A stretch of DNA of 64,000 nucleotides, taken from the NCBI RefSeq assembly GCF_020595055.1, contig NZ_JAJDOO010000004.1:124001-188000 (forward strand). The letters are read 5' to 3'. The translations under genes and the position numbers were made by a program. Shown here piece by piece: positions 1 to 9,428 of the stretch; position 1 is the stretch's first letter; every line of letters starts with the position of its first letter. The notes below the pieces were generated by a model. That model had not been told where the DNA came from. It saw only the letters and a list, made by a program, of their open reading frames with translations, and did no database searches. The stretch comes from Desulfosporosinus shakirovi. GTDB lineage: Bacteria; Bacillota; Desulfitobacteriia; Desulfitobacteriales; Desulfitobacteriaceae.

Positions 1-963
1 AGACATTCGTTCAATCCAAGGTCCATCCGCGCCGGGTTGGAAAGCATTAGGAAGAAAATACTTATCATTCTCAGCATAGTCTACAGAGAAGGTCGGCAGA
101 GGCCCTTTATTGTTTTGCGCTTGGGACTCCGCGGCGATTGCCGTGATTGCACTTGAATCTAATCCCCCGGAGAGCAGAGTGCCAATGGGGACATCTGAAA
201 CCAACTGACGTTTTACCGTATCCAGAAAAAGGTCACGAATCTTTGCGGTGGTTGTCTTTAAGTCGTCTTCATGAACGTTATTAGGTAAGGCCCAATATCT
301 GCGAATGTGCAGTCCGTTTTTAGAGTATAACAGAACATGACCTGGTTTTAATTCGGAAATGCCCTCGAAAACACCTACTCCGGGACTGCGGGCCGGGCCG
401 ACGAGGAAAATTTCGGATAAACCTTCTTTTCCGATGATGGGGGAAATGTCAGGATGCCTCAATAAAGCTTTTATTTCGGAAGCGAAAACGAGGGAACCGG
501 TCTGCTCACGATAAAAGAGCGGTTTAACCCCTAAACGGTCACGTGCAATAAACAACTGTTCCTCTTTACTGTCCCAAATTCCAAAAGCAAAAATTCCATT
601 TAAGCGCTCTACGCATGAGGGTCCCCACTCTAAGTAGGATAGAAGTACTGCTTCAGTATCAGAATGTCCCTCGAAAGAATAACCACGGCTTATAAGTTCT
701 TGGCGGATATCTTGTGTGTTATAGAGTTCGCCATTATAGATGAGGGTAAACGTATATTCACCACGCTGACGAATCATGGGTTGACGACCGCCTTGGGGAT
801 CAACCACTATTAGTCGTCTATGTCCGAAAGCAACACGTGGGGAAAGCCAATATCCTTCTGCATCAGGCCCTCGGGGAATTAATGTATTTGTCATACCGAT
901 TAGAACTTCTTTTTGAAGAGTCAGATCATGCTCCCAATTTACCATGCCAACGATACCGCACAT
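1..963 (-). CDS. asnB: Asparagine synthase (glutamine-hydrolysing), 5' part only
   Basis: The gene runs off the left edge, so only about 320 N-terminal residues are visible. It starts at ATG 963 behind GGAGG. Met1 is followed by Cys2-Gly-Ile-Val, so Cys2 becomes the N-terminal nucleophile of the class II glutamine amidotransferase domain; RGPD and YNGELYN follow as expected. The synthetase domain begins with the ATP pyrophosphatase loop SGGLDSS near residue 270. The family makes asparagine from aspartate, glutamine and ATP in the cytosol. Many homologues in Gram-positives act on cell-envelope substrates, so the exact substrate is not certain. A Fur-like palindrome sits just upstream of the ribosome binding site. 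Confidence 0.93.
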   Translation of the reverse strand, partial: MCGIVGMVNWEHDLTLQKEVLIGMTNTLIPRGPDAEGYWLSPRVAFGHRRLIVVDPQGGRQPMIRQRGEYTFTLIYNGELYNTQDIRQELISRGYSFEGHSDTEAVLLSYLEWGPSCVERLNGIFAFGIWDSKEEQLFIARDRLGVKPLFYREQTGSLVFASEIKALLRHPDISPIIGKEGLSEIFLVGPARSPGVGVFEGISELKPGHVLLYSKNGLHIRRYWALPNNVHEDDLKTTTAKIRDLFLDTVKRQLVSDVPIGTLLSGGLDSSAITAIAAESQAQNNKGPLPTFSVDYAENDKYFLPNAFQPGADGPWIERMS

Positions 964-1297
964 TTTGTAGGTCCTCCTTTGTTTGAAACAGATAATCATT
1001 ATCAGCTACTTCTTATGCAATCTATGTTTTTAGGGTGTAAAAGGTTCCGTTTTTTTCATAATTGCTTTTAGTTTTAGGGACCCCCTAGTTATCAATGAAG
1101 ATCATGCTTGATATTTATAAGACATATGCAAGTTGATGGTTAGGTTAATCAGGTGCGGTCAAGTCATGAGGATCCGGTTCTGTGGAAAAAAGGCTTTACT
1201 TCACTCTATAGTATTAGCCGAATATACTGGTGTTATCTAAAATGATTATCAATTCATTACAAGCTCTTAAAAAAGTATCACAAAGGGGGAGTGCGGT
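964..1297. other. Intergenic region between asnB and the DUF3006 gene
   Basis: This divergent spacer holds the Fur-like box at 991-1003 and a weaker, similar AT-rich stretch at about 1241-1256 (ATGATTATCAATTCAT) ahead of the DUF3006 gene. No ORF or RNA was recognised. Confidence 0.4.
991..1003. promoter_or_regulatory. Fur-like box upstream of asnB
   Basis: GATAATCATTATC is a perfect palindrome around a central C and matches the core of the classical Fur box. It lies 27 bases upstream of the asnB start. Binding by Fur is inferred, not shown. Confidence 0.5.
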
Positions 1298-1501
1298 ATG
1301 TATATCATAGATCGGTTTGAAGGGGATTGGGCTATTATTGAAACTGATAATCGCGCCACGTTTAATTTACCCCGCAGTGTCTTGACAGCGGATCTTAAAG
1401 AAGGGGATGTAATTCACGTCTTAGTAAGTCTTGATTCAGAAGCAACATTACAGCGTTCGAAAAATGCCAAAAGTCTGCTGGAAAACTTTTTCGATCAATA
1501 G
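1298..1501 (+). CDS. DUF3006 family protein
   Basis: A 67-residue acidic protein that starts MYIIDRFEGDWAIIE, the pattern of the DUF3006 family. These are small beta-strand-rich proteins that commonly sit next to ComEC-like secreted metallo-beta-lactamases, as here: the next gene starts 17 bases downstream and is probably co-transcribed. The ribosome binding site GGGGGAG precedes the ATG. No catalytic residues are evident and the function is not known. Confidence 0.8.
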   Translation: MYIIDRFEGDWAIIETDNRATFNLPRSVLTADLKEGDVIHVLVSLDSEATLQRSKNAKSLLENFFDQ

Positions 1502-1518
1502 AAGAGGAGTTTACAAAA

Positions 1519-2769
1519 GTGTTATTTCGCATAAAACAGTTCATCTTACCCATTATCATTTTCTTGGTGTTTGGTCTTTCCGGATGCGCTAGATCGGAAA
1601 TTGCGCCTACTCAGACTGTTACTGGAACCAATGGAATATTGCAAGTTCATTTTATTGACGTAGGTCAGGCGGATTGTATTCTCATTATTTCCCCCGATGG
1701 ACAGTCAATTCTTATTGATGGCGGAAATAATGATGATGGGGTAAAAGTAGTAAGTTACATAAAATCTCAGGGGGTCAAAGAACTTTCAGCTATTGTAGCA
1801 ACCCATCCTCATGAGGACCATATAGGAGGATTAGATTCAGTCATTCAAAGCATACCTGCTAAAACCGTCTATATGCCAAATGTAAGCTCTAACACCAGAA
1901 CATTTGAAGACTTTATGGCTGCTGTTAATATCAGTGGCGCAAAGAAAATCCAAGCAAAAGCAGGAGTGAGCTTAAATGTTCCGGATATTACAGGGATATT
2001 TCTTGCACCCAACAATAGCAGTTATGAAGAACTGAACAATTTCAGCGCAGTATTAAAAGTGACGTATGGTGAAGTATCCTTTCTTTTCGAAGGGGATGCT
2101 GAAGATATTTCTGAAGAGGAAATGCTTCAGACTAGACAAAACTTAAAAGCAACTGTGCTTAAAGTTGGCCATCATGGGAGCAAAAGCTCAACAACCAGTG
2201 AATTTTTAAAGGCTGTATCTCCGCAGTATGCCATTATTTCGGTGGGTGCTGATAATGAGTACGGTCATCCAACAACAACCGTTTTAGATAGGTTTGCCGA
2301 GGCAGGGATTGAAGTTTTTAGAACGGACCAATCAGGAACAATTGTAGCTTCGACAGATGGAGAAGCAATAAAATTTGATAAGAATGTATCAATACAAAAT
2401 GCTCCAAGTACTAATTCATCCACACCAACTGAACCCGAGCCAAGTCTAACACCCTCTGCCTCCACTTCACAGGGGCTGGTGGAGTTATCGAATGTTGATT
2501 TAAAAGGAGAAGCAGTGACCTTAACTAATAGGAGTAATACAGCGGTTAATCTAACCGGGTGGAAATTAGTGAGTGAAGTTGGCAATCAAATCTATAATTT
2601 CCCCACGGATACAACCTTAACTGCAGGTGGGTCGCTTAAAGTTGTAAGCGGAGAGAAAGCACGGGCGGGAGCGGATAGTTTACTTTGGACGGAATCAAAT
2701 ATCTGGAACAATGACGGCGATCCTGCAGCACTCTACGATGCTCAAGGGCAACTGGCAGCTAAAAGATAG
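1519..2769 (+). CDS. Secreted ComEC/Rec2-like metallo-beta-lactamase lipoprotein with lamin-tail domain
   Basis: A 416-residue protein from GTG 1519 with AGAGGAG upstream. A lipoprotein signal (LSGC, Cys at about 23) predicts export and lipid anchoring. The metallo-beta-lactamase domain spans about residues 40-285: DVGQAD, LIDGG, the metal motif THPHEDHIGG, FLFEGDAE and VGHHGS are all visible. This type resembles the C-terminal nuclease-like domain of ComEC but has no channel domain. After a Thr/Ser/Pro-rich linker (about 293-320) comes a C-terminal domain with LTGWKL, typical of lamin-tail (LTD) folds. It probably cleaves phosphodiester bonds outside the cell; the substrate is unknown. It follows the DUF3006 gene. 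Confidence 0.85.
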   Translation: MLFRIKQFILPIIIFLVFGLSGCARSEIAPTQTVTGTNGILQVHFIDVGQADCILIISPDGQSILIDGGNNDDGVKVVSYIKSQGVKELSAIVATHPHEDHIGGLDSVIQSIPAKTVYMPNVSSNTRTFEDFMAAVNISGAKKIQAKAGVSLNVPDITGIFLAPNNSSYEELNNFSAVLKVTYGEVSFLFEGDAEDISEEEMLQTRQNLKATVLKVGHHGSKSSTTSEFLKAVSPQYAIISVGADNEYGHPTTTVLDRFAEAGIEVFRTDQSGTIVASTDGEAIKFDKNVSIQNAPSTNSSTPTEPEPSLTPSASTSQGLVELSNVDLKGEAVTLTNRSNTAVNLTGWKLVSEVGNQIYNFPTDTTLTAGGSLKVVSGEKARAGADSLLWTESNIWNNDGDPAALYDAQGQLAAKR

Positions 2770-2894
2770 TGATTAGGTTAGGGAAGGCAATTCCATAGGC
2801 TATGAACAAATATGTAAAAATTATGATACAATACGATAAGTGGATGGCAAGTGAAAATTACAATGTTAGGAAATGTAGAAAAGGAGTGATTTTT

Positions 2895-3344
2895 ATGAAG
2901 GTCATGGATGTTATGCAAACAAATGTCATTACCATTCAAATGGATCTGGAAATCAAGGAAATCGCCAAAATATTATATGACAATAAGATTTCCGGTGCGC
3001 CTGTAGTTGATACTGCTGGTAATTTAGTAGGGATTGTCAGTGAAGGAGACTTATTACATAAAGAAACAAATCCACAGATCCCTGGAGTGTTTGGAATTTT
3101 AGGAGCACTTATTTATTACCGCGGTGTTAAACAATATGAATCCGATTTAAAAAAATTGATTGCGGTGCAAGCCTCAGAAATCATGACTCTGAATGTGGTG
3201 GAAATCTCTAAAGAGGCCAGTATAGAAGAGGCAGCATCCTTAATGGTTAGTAAAAAGATCAAACGATTGCCCGTTATTGAGAATGGGAAGATCATTGGAA
3301 TAGTAACTAGAATGGATATTATAAAAACCTTAATTGCAGATTAA
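2895..3344 (+). CDS. CBS-domain pair protein
   Basis: An open frame extends upstream to 2802, but AAGGAGTGA in front of ATG 2895 supports a start giving 149 residues beginning MKVMDVMQTNVITI. Two CBS motifs are clear: VMDVMQTNVITIQ with GNLVGIVSEGDLL, and EIMTLNVVEIS with GKIIGIVTRMDII. Stand-alone CBS pairs bind adenosine nucleotides and usually regulate a partner protein. There is no attached catalytic domain, so the partner is unknown. A perfect hairpin follows the stop. Confidence 0.88.
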   Translation: MKVMDVMQTNVITIQMDLEIKEIAKILYDNKISGAPVVDTAGNLVGIVSEGDLLHKETNPQIPGVFGILGALIYYRGVKQYESDLKKLIAVQASEIMTLNVVEISKEASIEEAASLMVSKKIKRLPVIENGKIIGIVTRMDIIKTLIAD

Positions 3345-3370
3345 TAGAAGCGAAACAGGGGTAAAAAAAG

Positions 3371-3414
3371 GGACAGGTACGTTGTTTATTTCCAGCTAAA
3401 CAACGTACCTGTCC
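3371..3414. repeat. Perfect 17-bp inverted repeat (REP-like hairpin)
   Basis: Arms 3371-3387 (starts GGACAGGTACGTTG) and 3398-3414 are perfect complements around a 10-base loop. No U-tract follows. The outer arm sequence GGGACAGGTA is shared with the hairpin at 58674-58720. It may end transcription of both convergent genes, but the shared sequence suggests a dispersed repeat. Confidence 0.75.
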
Positions 3415-3424
3415 TCATCTATTT

Positions 3425-4315
3425 CTATTTGCTAAATTGAGAGGTGTCCCTAATACTAACATCAAATTCTTCTTTTTTACCATTCAAGGTTACCTTTACT
3501 TCGTAAACATCATTCTCCAGGGGTATATAGCCATTGCCCCCTCCGGAACCAAGGTGGGGTCCTTTTATAAGCTCTTCAGGGGTTATTTCGTCCCACGTAA
3601 CGCCAAATTTATTGCCTATGGTACTGAAGCTGTACTCCATTGGAACCGGATGCTCAGGGATTTGACCTTTGTAAGTAAGAGTTGGTTTTTTTGTATGATA
3701 ACTCTCGTGATGAACCTTGTTTTCACTGTCATCAGTCCACCAATGTTCATAATAGTTTACGGTAAGCTTAGCTTCCCAGCTTGCGCTTTTACCAGTGAAG
3801 ACAATCTCTTTTCCATCATTAAGATCTTTGAAGATCGCCTTACTTATCTTCATCATATAATCATTAACTACCTGATCTTTTTCTTTGAACGGATAGGCTA
3901 TTAGATAGATTAACTGAAGGTTTTTTACCTTATATAACTTAGGGTAATAAGACTTGTCTTGAAGAGCAAGCGACAACTTGTCTAACAGCTCAAACTCATC
4001 AAATTTCTGTTGTCTCTCTATAAAGGAGCGGAGTGTATAAATCAAAAGTTGGTTTCCGTGAGAATCCATATAGATAGTTGGCTCGGTGTCTTCGACCTTA
4101 TAATCTTCCGGATTAAGCGAGGACTCAGGCTTTAAGACAATTCCATGCATTCTAAGAGTTCGAATTACATCGTGAGCATCGAGTATCTCCTTGCCGACTG
4201 CTTCCCTTGCCTTATAACTTACGAATACAGAACTCGTAAGGATGAGAGTAACAAGGACAACAAAGAATGCAGAGGTATACTTGAGACGGATGAAGGAAGA
4301 TATCTCCTTTTCCAT
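3425..4315 (-). CDS. Unknown membrane-anchored extracytoplasmic protein
   Basis: The open frame extends to 4420, but GAGGGGAGAG in front of ATG 4315 supports a 296-residue protein. One hydrophobic segment near residues 14-32 is followed by a long hydrophilic part, so it is probably an N-terminally anchored protein facing outside. No domain was recognised. Visible features are an acidic mid-region and a Gly-rich GSGGGNG stretch near the C-terminus. It is convergent with the CBS gene and transcribed away from the PucR gene. No function is assigned. Confidence 0.7.
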   Translation of the reverse strand: MEKEISSFIRLKYTSAFFVVLVTLILTSSVFVSYKAREAVGKEILDAHDVIRTLRMHGIVLKPESSLNPEDYKVEDTEPTIYMDSHGNQLLIYTLRSFIERQQKFDEFELLDKLSLALQDKSYYPKLYKVKNLQLIYLIAYPFKEKDQVVNDYMMKISKAIFKDLNDGKEIVFTGKSASWEAKLTVNYYEHWWTDDSENKVHHESYHTKKPTLTYKGQIPEHPVPMEYSFSTIGNKFGVTWDEITPEELIKGPHLGSGGGNGYIPLENDVYEVKVTLNGKKEEFDVSIRDTSQFSK

Positions 4316-4627
4316 TCTCTCCCCTCTTTCTATTCTAAGAGTGCATTTTAGAGAGAAATAGCTACATAAATCAATGCTCGATTTCATTAAAGGGAAAATG
4401 CTCTTTTCTAACCCTATCATATTATTGATATAATGCGATACCCTTGGATGAAAAAATTGTAAAGTTAAAGTTCAATTGATGAGGTAAACTAACTGGGACT
4501 CAGATATCAAGATGCCATTTTTCGACATTGTTACTAACATAAACCGATAATATCTGATATAATATTAAAAATATACAATTTTCACCGAATTAGCCTTTAA
4601 GGAGGCTCTATTGAGAGGAGGAATCTT

Positions 4628-5851
4628 GTGGACATTCATGAAGTGCAAAGATTGCAATCTGATTTATTAAAAATAATTGCAGAAGGATCTGGAGTAGCGG
4701 GTATCGTTGAAGCCTTAGCCAAAGTGATCGAAACTCCTGTTATTGTGACAAATGAATTTCATAAAATTCTTGCTTCCACGCATAAGGATTACCCCAGATA
4801 TTCCTTCATCAGAAGTAGTAATATTGGATCTGAAAAGAGTCCTGAATTGTATCAAATTAATTTGGGAAGCAATATGAATGAGGCTTATCAATTTCCAAGT
4901 TTTATTAAAAATAAAACCCTTGGATTTTTAATTATTTTCAATGAAGGATTGGATTCTATGTCCATAAAAAGCTTGGGAGAATCTGCTTCTCTTGTCTTGG
5001 CGGTTCAGTTAGCTAAAGAAAAAGAGTTTTCGTTATCTGAGAAGAGGTATATTGATGCTTTTTTATTTGACCTTCTCTATGGCAACATAGAATCTGGGGA
5101 GGATATCATTGCCAGAGGGGAACTATGGGGATGGGATCTGAGTCGGCCACAATTTGTTTTAGTCTTTGAATTAGAGAATTACGACTATTTTTCAGGAGAC
5201 AGAGATCTGCTTGAGATGCTTTTTGACAGCGTACAATCAGTGATGAATGAGTTGAGTGAAAAAACAATTTTAACAAAGAAAAAGGGAGAAGTTATTGCTA
5301 TTCTCTTTAGGTCTAAGGATAGTCAGCGGGAACAAAGTGAATACACAAAGTTATTGGCTGACAAGATAAAAAGTCTCGTACAGGAAAGAATTCCCTCCAA
5401 AGTATTGCGCTTAGGAATCGGAAGGATATACAAAAATCCAAAGGACATCTTCCGCAGTTTTCAAGAAGCAAAAGTGGCCTTGGAGCTGGGAAGGTTGATG
5501 GACTCACGCTTAAGAACCCCTTTTTTTACTAAATTAGGGGTAGCAAGGATTCTTTATAATCATGACCGCCATGAGTTAGCAGAACTGTACAAAGAGACTT
5601 TAGGAGAACTCGAACGCTACGATCTTGTCAACAATTCTGATTTTATGAAAACTCTGGAAACCTTCTTAGCACATCGATGCGATTTAAAGGAGACAGCTAA
5701 AGTAAGCTATGTACATCCTAACACCCTGCGTTATCGCTTAAAGAAGATTCAAGAAATATTGGATGTAAATCTGGATGATTTTGACACGAAGCTCGATCTT
5801 ATGGTTGCCTTTAAGATTAAATTCCTGAAGGCATCAGAAATTGATAAGTAA
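4628..5851 (+). CDS. PucR/CdaR-type transcriptional regulator
   Basis: A 407-residue protein from GTG 4628 behind GAGAGGAG. The C-terminus (about 350-400) is the PucR helix-turn-helix: DLKETAKVSYVHPNTLRYRLKKI. The middle part matches the GGDEF-like region of CdaR regulators, and the N-terminal 130 residues look like a sensory domain (VETPVIVTN pattern). Such proteins usually activate adjacent metabolic genes in response to a substrate. It reads toward the molybdoenzyme gene that begins 43 bases downstream, so that operon is the likely target. Confidence 0.87.
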   Translation: MDIHEVQRLQSDLLKIIAEGSGVAGIVEALAKVIETPVIVTNEFHKILASTHKDYPRYSFIRSSNIGSEKSPELYQINLGSNMNEAYQFPSFIKNKTLGFLIIFNEGLDSMSIKSLGESASLVLAVQLAKEKEFSLSEKRYIDAFLFDLLYGNIESGEDIIARGELWGWDLSRPQFVLVFELENYDYFSGDRDLLEMLFDSVQSVMNELSEKTILTKKKGEVIAILFRSKDSQREQSEYTKLLADKIKSLVQERIPSKVLRLGIGRIYKNPKDIFRSFQEAKVALELGRLMDSRLRTPFFTKLGVARILYNHDRHELAELYKETLGELERYDLVNNSDFMKTLETFLAHRCDLKETAKVSYVHPNTLRYRLKKIQEILDVNLDDFDTKLDLMVAFKIKFLKASEIDK

Positions 5852-5894
5852 CCTCGGTTTCCTTTAAGCTGCACTGGAAAAGGAGGAGAAACGA

Positions 5895-7955
5895 TTGTTA
5901 AGTGACGTTAAGGTATTTAAGAATGTTTGTCCGCGTAACTGTTACAATACTTGTGCTATGCTTTCTTATGTAGTTGATGGTAAATTAATTAAAGTAGAGG
6001 GCGACCCGTCACATGGATACTGCCAGGGACGCCTATGTGGCAAAGGGTATGCTTATACGCGCTATGTTTATAGTCCCAAGCGGCTGCGTTATCCCCTAAA
6101 ACAGTATCCAAGAGGCTCAGGAAATTGGGTGCGCATCACCTGGGAAGAGGCATTTAATCTTATCTCAGCTAAACTATTAGAGTTAAATCATCGTTATGGT
6201 TCAAATCGCTCTCTCGCTTATAACAAATGCTCAGGCAATGTGGGTATCTTGCACTATGCTACAGAAGGGATGTTTAACAGCTTTGGTTCCCATACTAAGT
6301 TAAGAGGCAACCCTTGTATGTCTGCAGGTATGGATGCAGTAGAATATAGTTCTGGAGAGGGAAGAAGTCCTGACCCTGAAGCGATGACAAACTCTAAACT
6401 AATCGTTATTTGGGGAGCCAACCCTGCTTGGACCGCTGTTCATCAACTTAACTTTATAAATCAAGCCAGAGATAAGGGAGCAGTACTTGTTGTTATTGAC
6501 CCAGTCTATACTGCGACGGCTGCCACGGCAGACCATTATATCCAAGTACGGCCCGGAACAGATGGGTTGTTAGCATTAGGGATTGCTAAGGTCTTGGTTG
6601 AAGAGGGCAGGTATGATTCCTCGTTTGTTAAGGAGCATGTTGTAGGATGGGAAAGCTTTTATAAGTATCTACAAGAGAAAGTAAGTTTAGAAGAGGTGCA
6701 ACGTTTAACTGGAGTTGCAGAAAATGTTCTGCAGTTACTTGCAGACCTATACAGTCAAAACGATCCGGCAACCAATTGGTGCGGTTACGGCTTACAGAGG
6801 CATCAAAATGGCGGTCAAAATGTGAGAGCAATCTACACGTTGAGTGCCTTAACGGGCAATGTAGGTAAAATAGGCGGAGACTTTTATTATTTTCATCCTA
6901 GTACAGATTTTTTTCCCATGAATTTATTAAATCTTCAGGGTCCCGATGATGGTCAAGTATCAAGAGCCCTTGATATAAATAATTATCCGTCACAGGCATT
7001 ATCTCTAGTGGACCCACCTATGAAGTTTTTGTGGATTGCAGCCCGAAATCCTTTGAGTCAGGACCAAGAGGTTCAAGATTGGACGAGGTTGTTAAAAGAG
7101 CTGGAGATGGTAGTAACTGTTGATTTATTTATGACAAAAACCGCAGAAGCGTCGGATATTGTACTCCCTGCAACAAGTCATTTTGAGGACTTCGATATAA
7201 ATGTGAGTTATTGGCACCACTGGTTAGCCCTTAATCAAAAGGCCATAGAACCATATTATGAAGCTAAAAGTGATTTGGAAATTGCCAAAGAATTGACTCG
7301 AAGGCTAAATGAATTACAGCCGGGTTTCTCTAATTTTCCAAGCGAACGCACCGCAGAGGAATGGATTGAGAGCGAATTTACTTCAGAAATACTAAGACTC
7401 TATGGGCTGTCGAGTTGGAGAGATCTTGAAGAAGTTCCAGCAAAACTCCAATTCGGAAATAATCCTTGGCTTGATTTAAATTTTAAAACTAACACAGGTA
7501 AATTTGAAATTTTCTCCAAGAATGCCAAAGATGACAAACTTCCAGCTTTGCCAAGGTTTTGGGCTGAAAGCAGTGATCTTTCCTTTCCTCTTCGTATGCT
7601 AACTCCGCAAAACATCACTAGCATACATTCTCAGAACTGGGCATTAGAGTGGATAGGCTCTGACAAGAGAGGGAATGTGGTAACTTTAAATCCTCAAGAC
7701 GCTGTTCAGAGAAAGGTTGAGGATGGAGATCTCGTCAGGATTTATAATGCTCAGGGAAGCGTCACTCGGAAAGCGCGGCTAAATCCCGAAGTATTACAAG
7801 GAATGGTTATTATTTATCAGGGCGGCAAAGAACCCGTGAATAGCCTGCTTTCCGGTTTATCTGCCGATATGGGGAAAAAACACAGTGGGAGTGAAGGAGC
7901 GGCGCTTTATAATGCTTTTGTCGAAGTGGAAAAGATCGTGAGGAGTCAGATATGA
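5895..7955 (+). CDS. Molybdopterin oxidoreductase catalytic subunit without Tat signal
   Basis: A 686-residue DMSO-reductase-family protein starting at TTG 5895 behind AGGAGGAG. An N-terminal [4Fe-4S] site is present: Cys12, 16, 20 and 48 (C-x3-C-x3-C-x27-C). The molybdopterin domains carry IWGANPAW, the typical VVIDP-type segment, and a C-terminal beta-barrel domain (VEDGDLVRIYN). The segment RGNPCMSAG suggests Cys as Mo/W ligand; this is inferred from position. No Tat leader is visible, unlike the DmsA-like protein at 9429, so the enzyme is probably cytoplasmic. It overlaps the Fe-S partner gene by 4 bases. The substrate cannot be told from sequence. Confidence 0.88.
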   Translation: MLSDVKVFKNVCPRNCYNTCAMLSYVVDGKLIKVEGDPSHGYCQGRLCGKGYAYTRYVYSPKRLRYPLKQYPRGSGNWVRITWEEAFNLISAKLLELNHRYGSNRSLAYNKCSGNVGILHYATEGMFNSFGSHTKLRGNPCMSAGMDAVEYSSGEGRSPDPEAMTNSKLIVIWGANPAWTAVHQLNFINQARDKGAVLVVIDPVYTATAATADHYIQVRPGTDGLLALGIAKVLVEEGRYDSSFVKEHVVGWESFYKYLQEKVSLEEVQRLTGVAENVLQLLADLYSQNDPATNWCGYGLQRHQNGGQNVRAIYTLSALTGNVGKIGGDFYYFHPSTDFFPMNLLNLQGPDDGQVSRALDINNYPSQALSLVDPPMKFLWIAARNPLSQDQEVQDWTRLLKELEMVVTVDLFMTKTAEASDIVLPATSHFEDFDINVSYWHHWLALNQKAIEPYYEAKSDLEIAKELTRRLNELQPGFSNFPSERTAEEWIESEFTSEILRLYGLSSWRDLEEVPAKLQFGNNPWLDLNFKTNTGKFEIFSKNAKDDKLPALPRFWAESSDLSFPLRMLTPQNITSIHSQNWALEWIGSDKRGNVVTLNPQDAVQRKVEDGDLVRIYNAQGSVTRKARLNPEVLQGMVIIYQGGKEPVNSLLSGLSADMGKKHSGSEGAALYNAFVEVEKIVRSQI

Positions 7956-8497
7956 CTGAACAAATGGGTTTTTTGTTTAATGCAGAACGGTGTGTCGGGT
8001 GTAAATCCTGCGAGATGGCTTGTAAAAATGAGAACTCTACGCCAGCTAATGTCAATTGGCGCAGAGTATCATCCCTAAGCACAGGAAACAACCTCTCAAT
8101 ATCCTGTAATCATTGTGAAAGTCCAGAATGCTTTAGGGTTTGCCCGCAAAGAGCTTATGTTAAGCGCAGGGATGGCATAGTGATGATTAATATAAATCGT
8201 TGTGATGGGTGTATGACCTGCGTTTCTGCTTGTCCCTATAAAGCGCCTCAATTTGACTTAGAGAAACAAAAGGCTAGTAAATGTACGTTTTGCTTGCCAC
8301 GCAGAGAAGTGGGTCTGCTGCCGGCATGTGTAAGCGCGTGTCATACAGGAGCTCTAAGCGTCATAAATACTGATCAGCCTCCTAAGAATACAGTACCAAC
8401 TATAGAAGGTTTTCCGGATATTCGACTGACGAAACCCTCTATTCGGTTTCGACCTGTCAAAGAAAAGTTAAGGTATTGGGTATCATCTAAAGAATGA
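7952..8497 (+). CDS. DmsB-like four-cluster Fe-S electron-transfer subunit
   Basis: A 181-residue ferredoxin-type subunit with four Cys motifs: CVGCKSCEMAC, CNHCESPECFRVC, CDGCMTCVSAC and CTFC...PACVSAC. This is the classical layout of DmsB/PhsB/NrfC subunits that pass electrons to the molybdenum subunit. Its ATG overlaps the catalytic gene stop (ATGA), so the two are translationally coupled. No membrane anchor gene follows; instead there is a spacer with a hairpin. The pair may therefore be soluble or share a quinone module encoded elsewhere. Confidence 0.92.
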   Translation: MTEQMGFLFNAERCVGCKSCEMACKNENSTPANVNWRRVSSLSTGNNLSISCNHCESPECFRVCPQRAYVKRRDGIVMININRCDGCMTCVSACPYKAPQFDLEKQKASKCTFCLPRREVGLLPACVSACHTGALSVINTDQPPKNTVPTIEGFPDIRLTKPSIRFRPVKEKLRYWVSSKE

Positions 8498-8528
8498 TCT
8501 GGACGGTTGTAATTAAGTAAGTGTACTC

Positions 8529-8556
8529 CCATGTAGAGTGAACTGAATCTACATGG
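8529..8556 (+). terminator. Hairpin after the first molybdoenzyme operon
   Basis: CCATGTAGA (8529-8537) pairs with TCTACATGG (8548-8556). The following GGGATTTC has only a weak U-tract, so termination is likely but may be leaky. Confidence 0.5.
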
Positions 8557-8589
8557 GGGATTTCATTATTCAGCACTCATACTATTATC

Positions 8590-8607
8590 TTTGTATTTAC
8601 ATACAAA
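8590..8607. promoter_or_regulatory. Palindromic operator candidate before the TorD-dms operon
   Basis: TTTGTAT-TTAC-ATACAAA is a perfect inverted repeat 72 bases before the TorD start. A second short palindrome, TTGTACAA, lies at 8631-8638. Position suggests a regulator site for the downstream operon; the protein is unknown. Confidence 0.45.
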
Positions 8608-8679
8608 AATAATAGGCAATATCTATACTCTTGTACAAATCCAAATGTGCAATAATAGTAATGAATGGGGGTGATTTAT

Positions 8680-9390
8680 ATGTTAGATGGCATGATGGCT
8701 CAAAAGACATTCAAACCGGTTAATGAAAAGGGTTTGGCCCTAATAGAGCTGAGAGCCTACGCATATGACGTCTTAAGGAGGACTTTTGCTTCGGAACCGT
8801 CACAAGAGTATTTAGGCTTGATGAAGGATACCATTGATCAGTTTCCCTTTTCCTCAGAAAGTGAATATATTCTCAAAGGTATAGAGGCTGTTAAAAAATC
8901 ACTTGACCAGCTTGACCGAAGTGTTGGAATTAGTAAGGATGTCTCGGAAGAACTGCTTTGGGACTATACCCGCATGTTTATCGGTCCTGATCAATTAGTT
9001 GCACCCCCTTGGGAGTCGGCCTATGCCAATGAGGACAAACTCCTTTTTCAAAAGGAAACTCTGGCGGTAAGAGAGGCCTATCTAAAATATTTATTTCTCC
9101 CAGTTCAATTTCAGCAGGAAGCTGACGACCACATTGGCTTGGAGCTGGATTTTATGTATCAGCTATGTCTTATCCTTTATGAAAAAATGAAGTCCGGGGA
9201 TTTGAGTTATGCAGAGGTTTTAGAGGATCAGAAAAGCTTCCTTCAACAACACCTTCTAACGTGGGTTGATCGCTTTGGCAAGGATGTTGTAAATAATTCC
9301 GCCACGGATTTCTACAAAGGAATGGCAAATATCCTGACAGGATATTTGTCATTAGATCAAAGAGCTATCGAGGAGCTCTTGGCAATCTAA
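8680..9390 (+). CDS. TorD/DmsD-family molybdoenzyme chaperone
   Basis: A start at ATG 8665 is possible, but the GGGGGTGA ribosome binding site fits ATG 8680 and gives 236 residues. The helical protein carries the family hallmarks: an N-terminal Y-x-x-L-x-R-x-F segment, DYTRMFIGPD, PPWESAY and HIGLELDFMYQL. TorD-type chaperones bind the Tat leader of the catalytic subunit and hold it for cofactor insertion. The next gene, 38 bases downstream, encodes a Tat-leader enzyme and is its likely client. Confidence 0.9.
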   Translation: MLDGMMAQKTFKPVNEKGLALIELRAYAYDVLRRTFASEPSQEYLGLMKDTIDQFPFSSESEYILKGIEAVKKSLDQLDRSVGISKDVSEELLWDYTRMFIGPDQLVAPPWESAYANEDKLLFQKETLAVREAYLKYLFLPVQFQQEADDHIGLELDFMYQLCLILYEKMKSGDLSYAEVLEDQKSFLQQHLLTWVDRFGKDVVNNSATDFYKGMANILTGYLSLDQRAIEELLAI

Positions 9391-9428
9391 AAGAGTGTGT
9401 TTTTAATTTCTATGGAGGTGAATCTTAT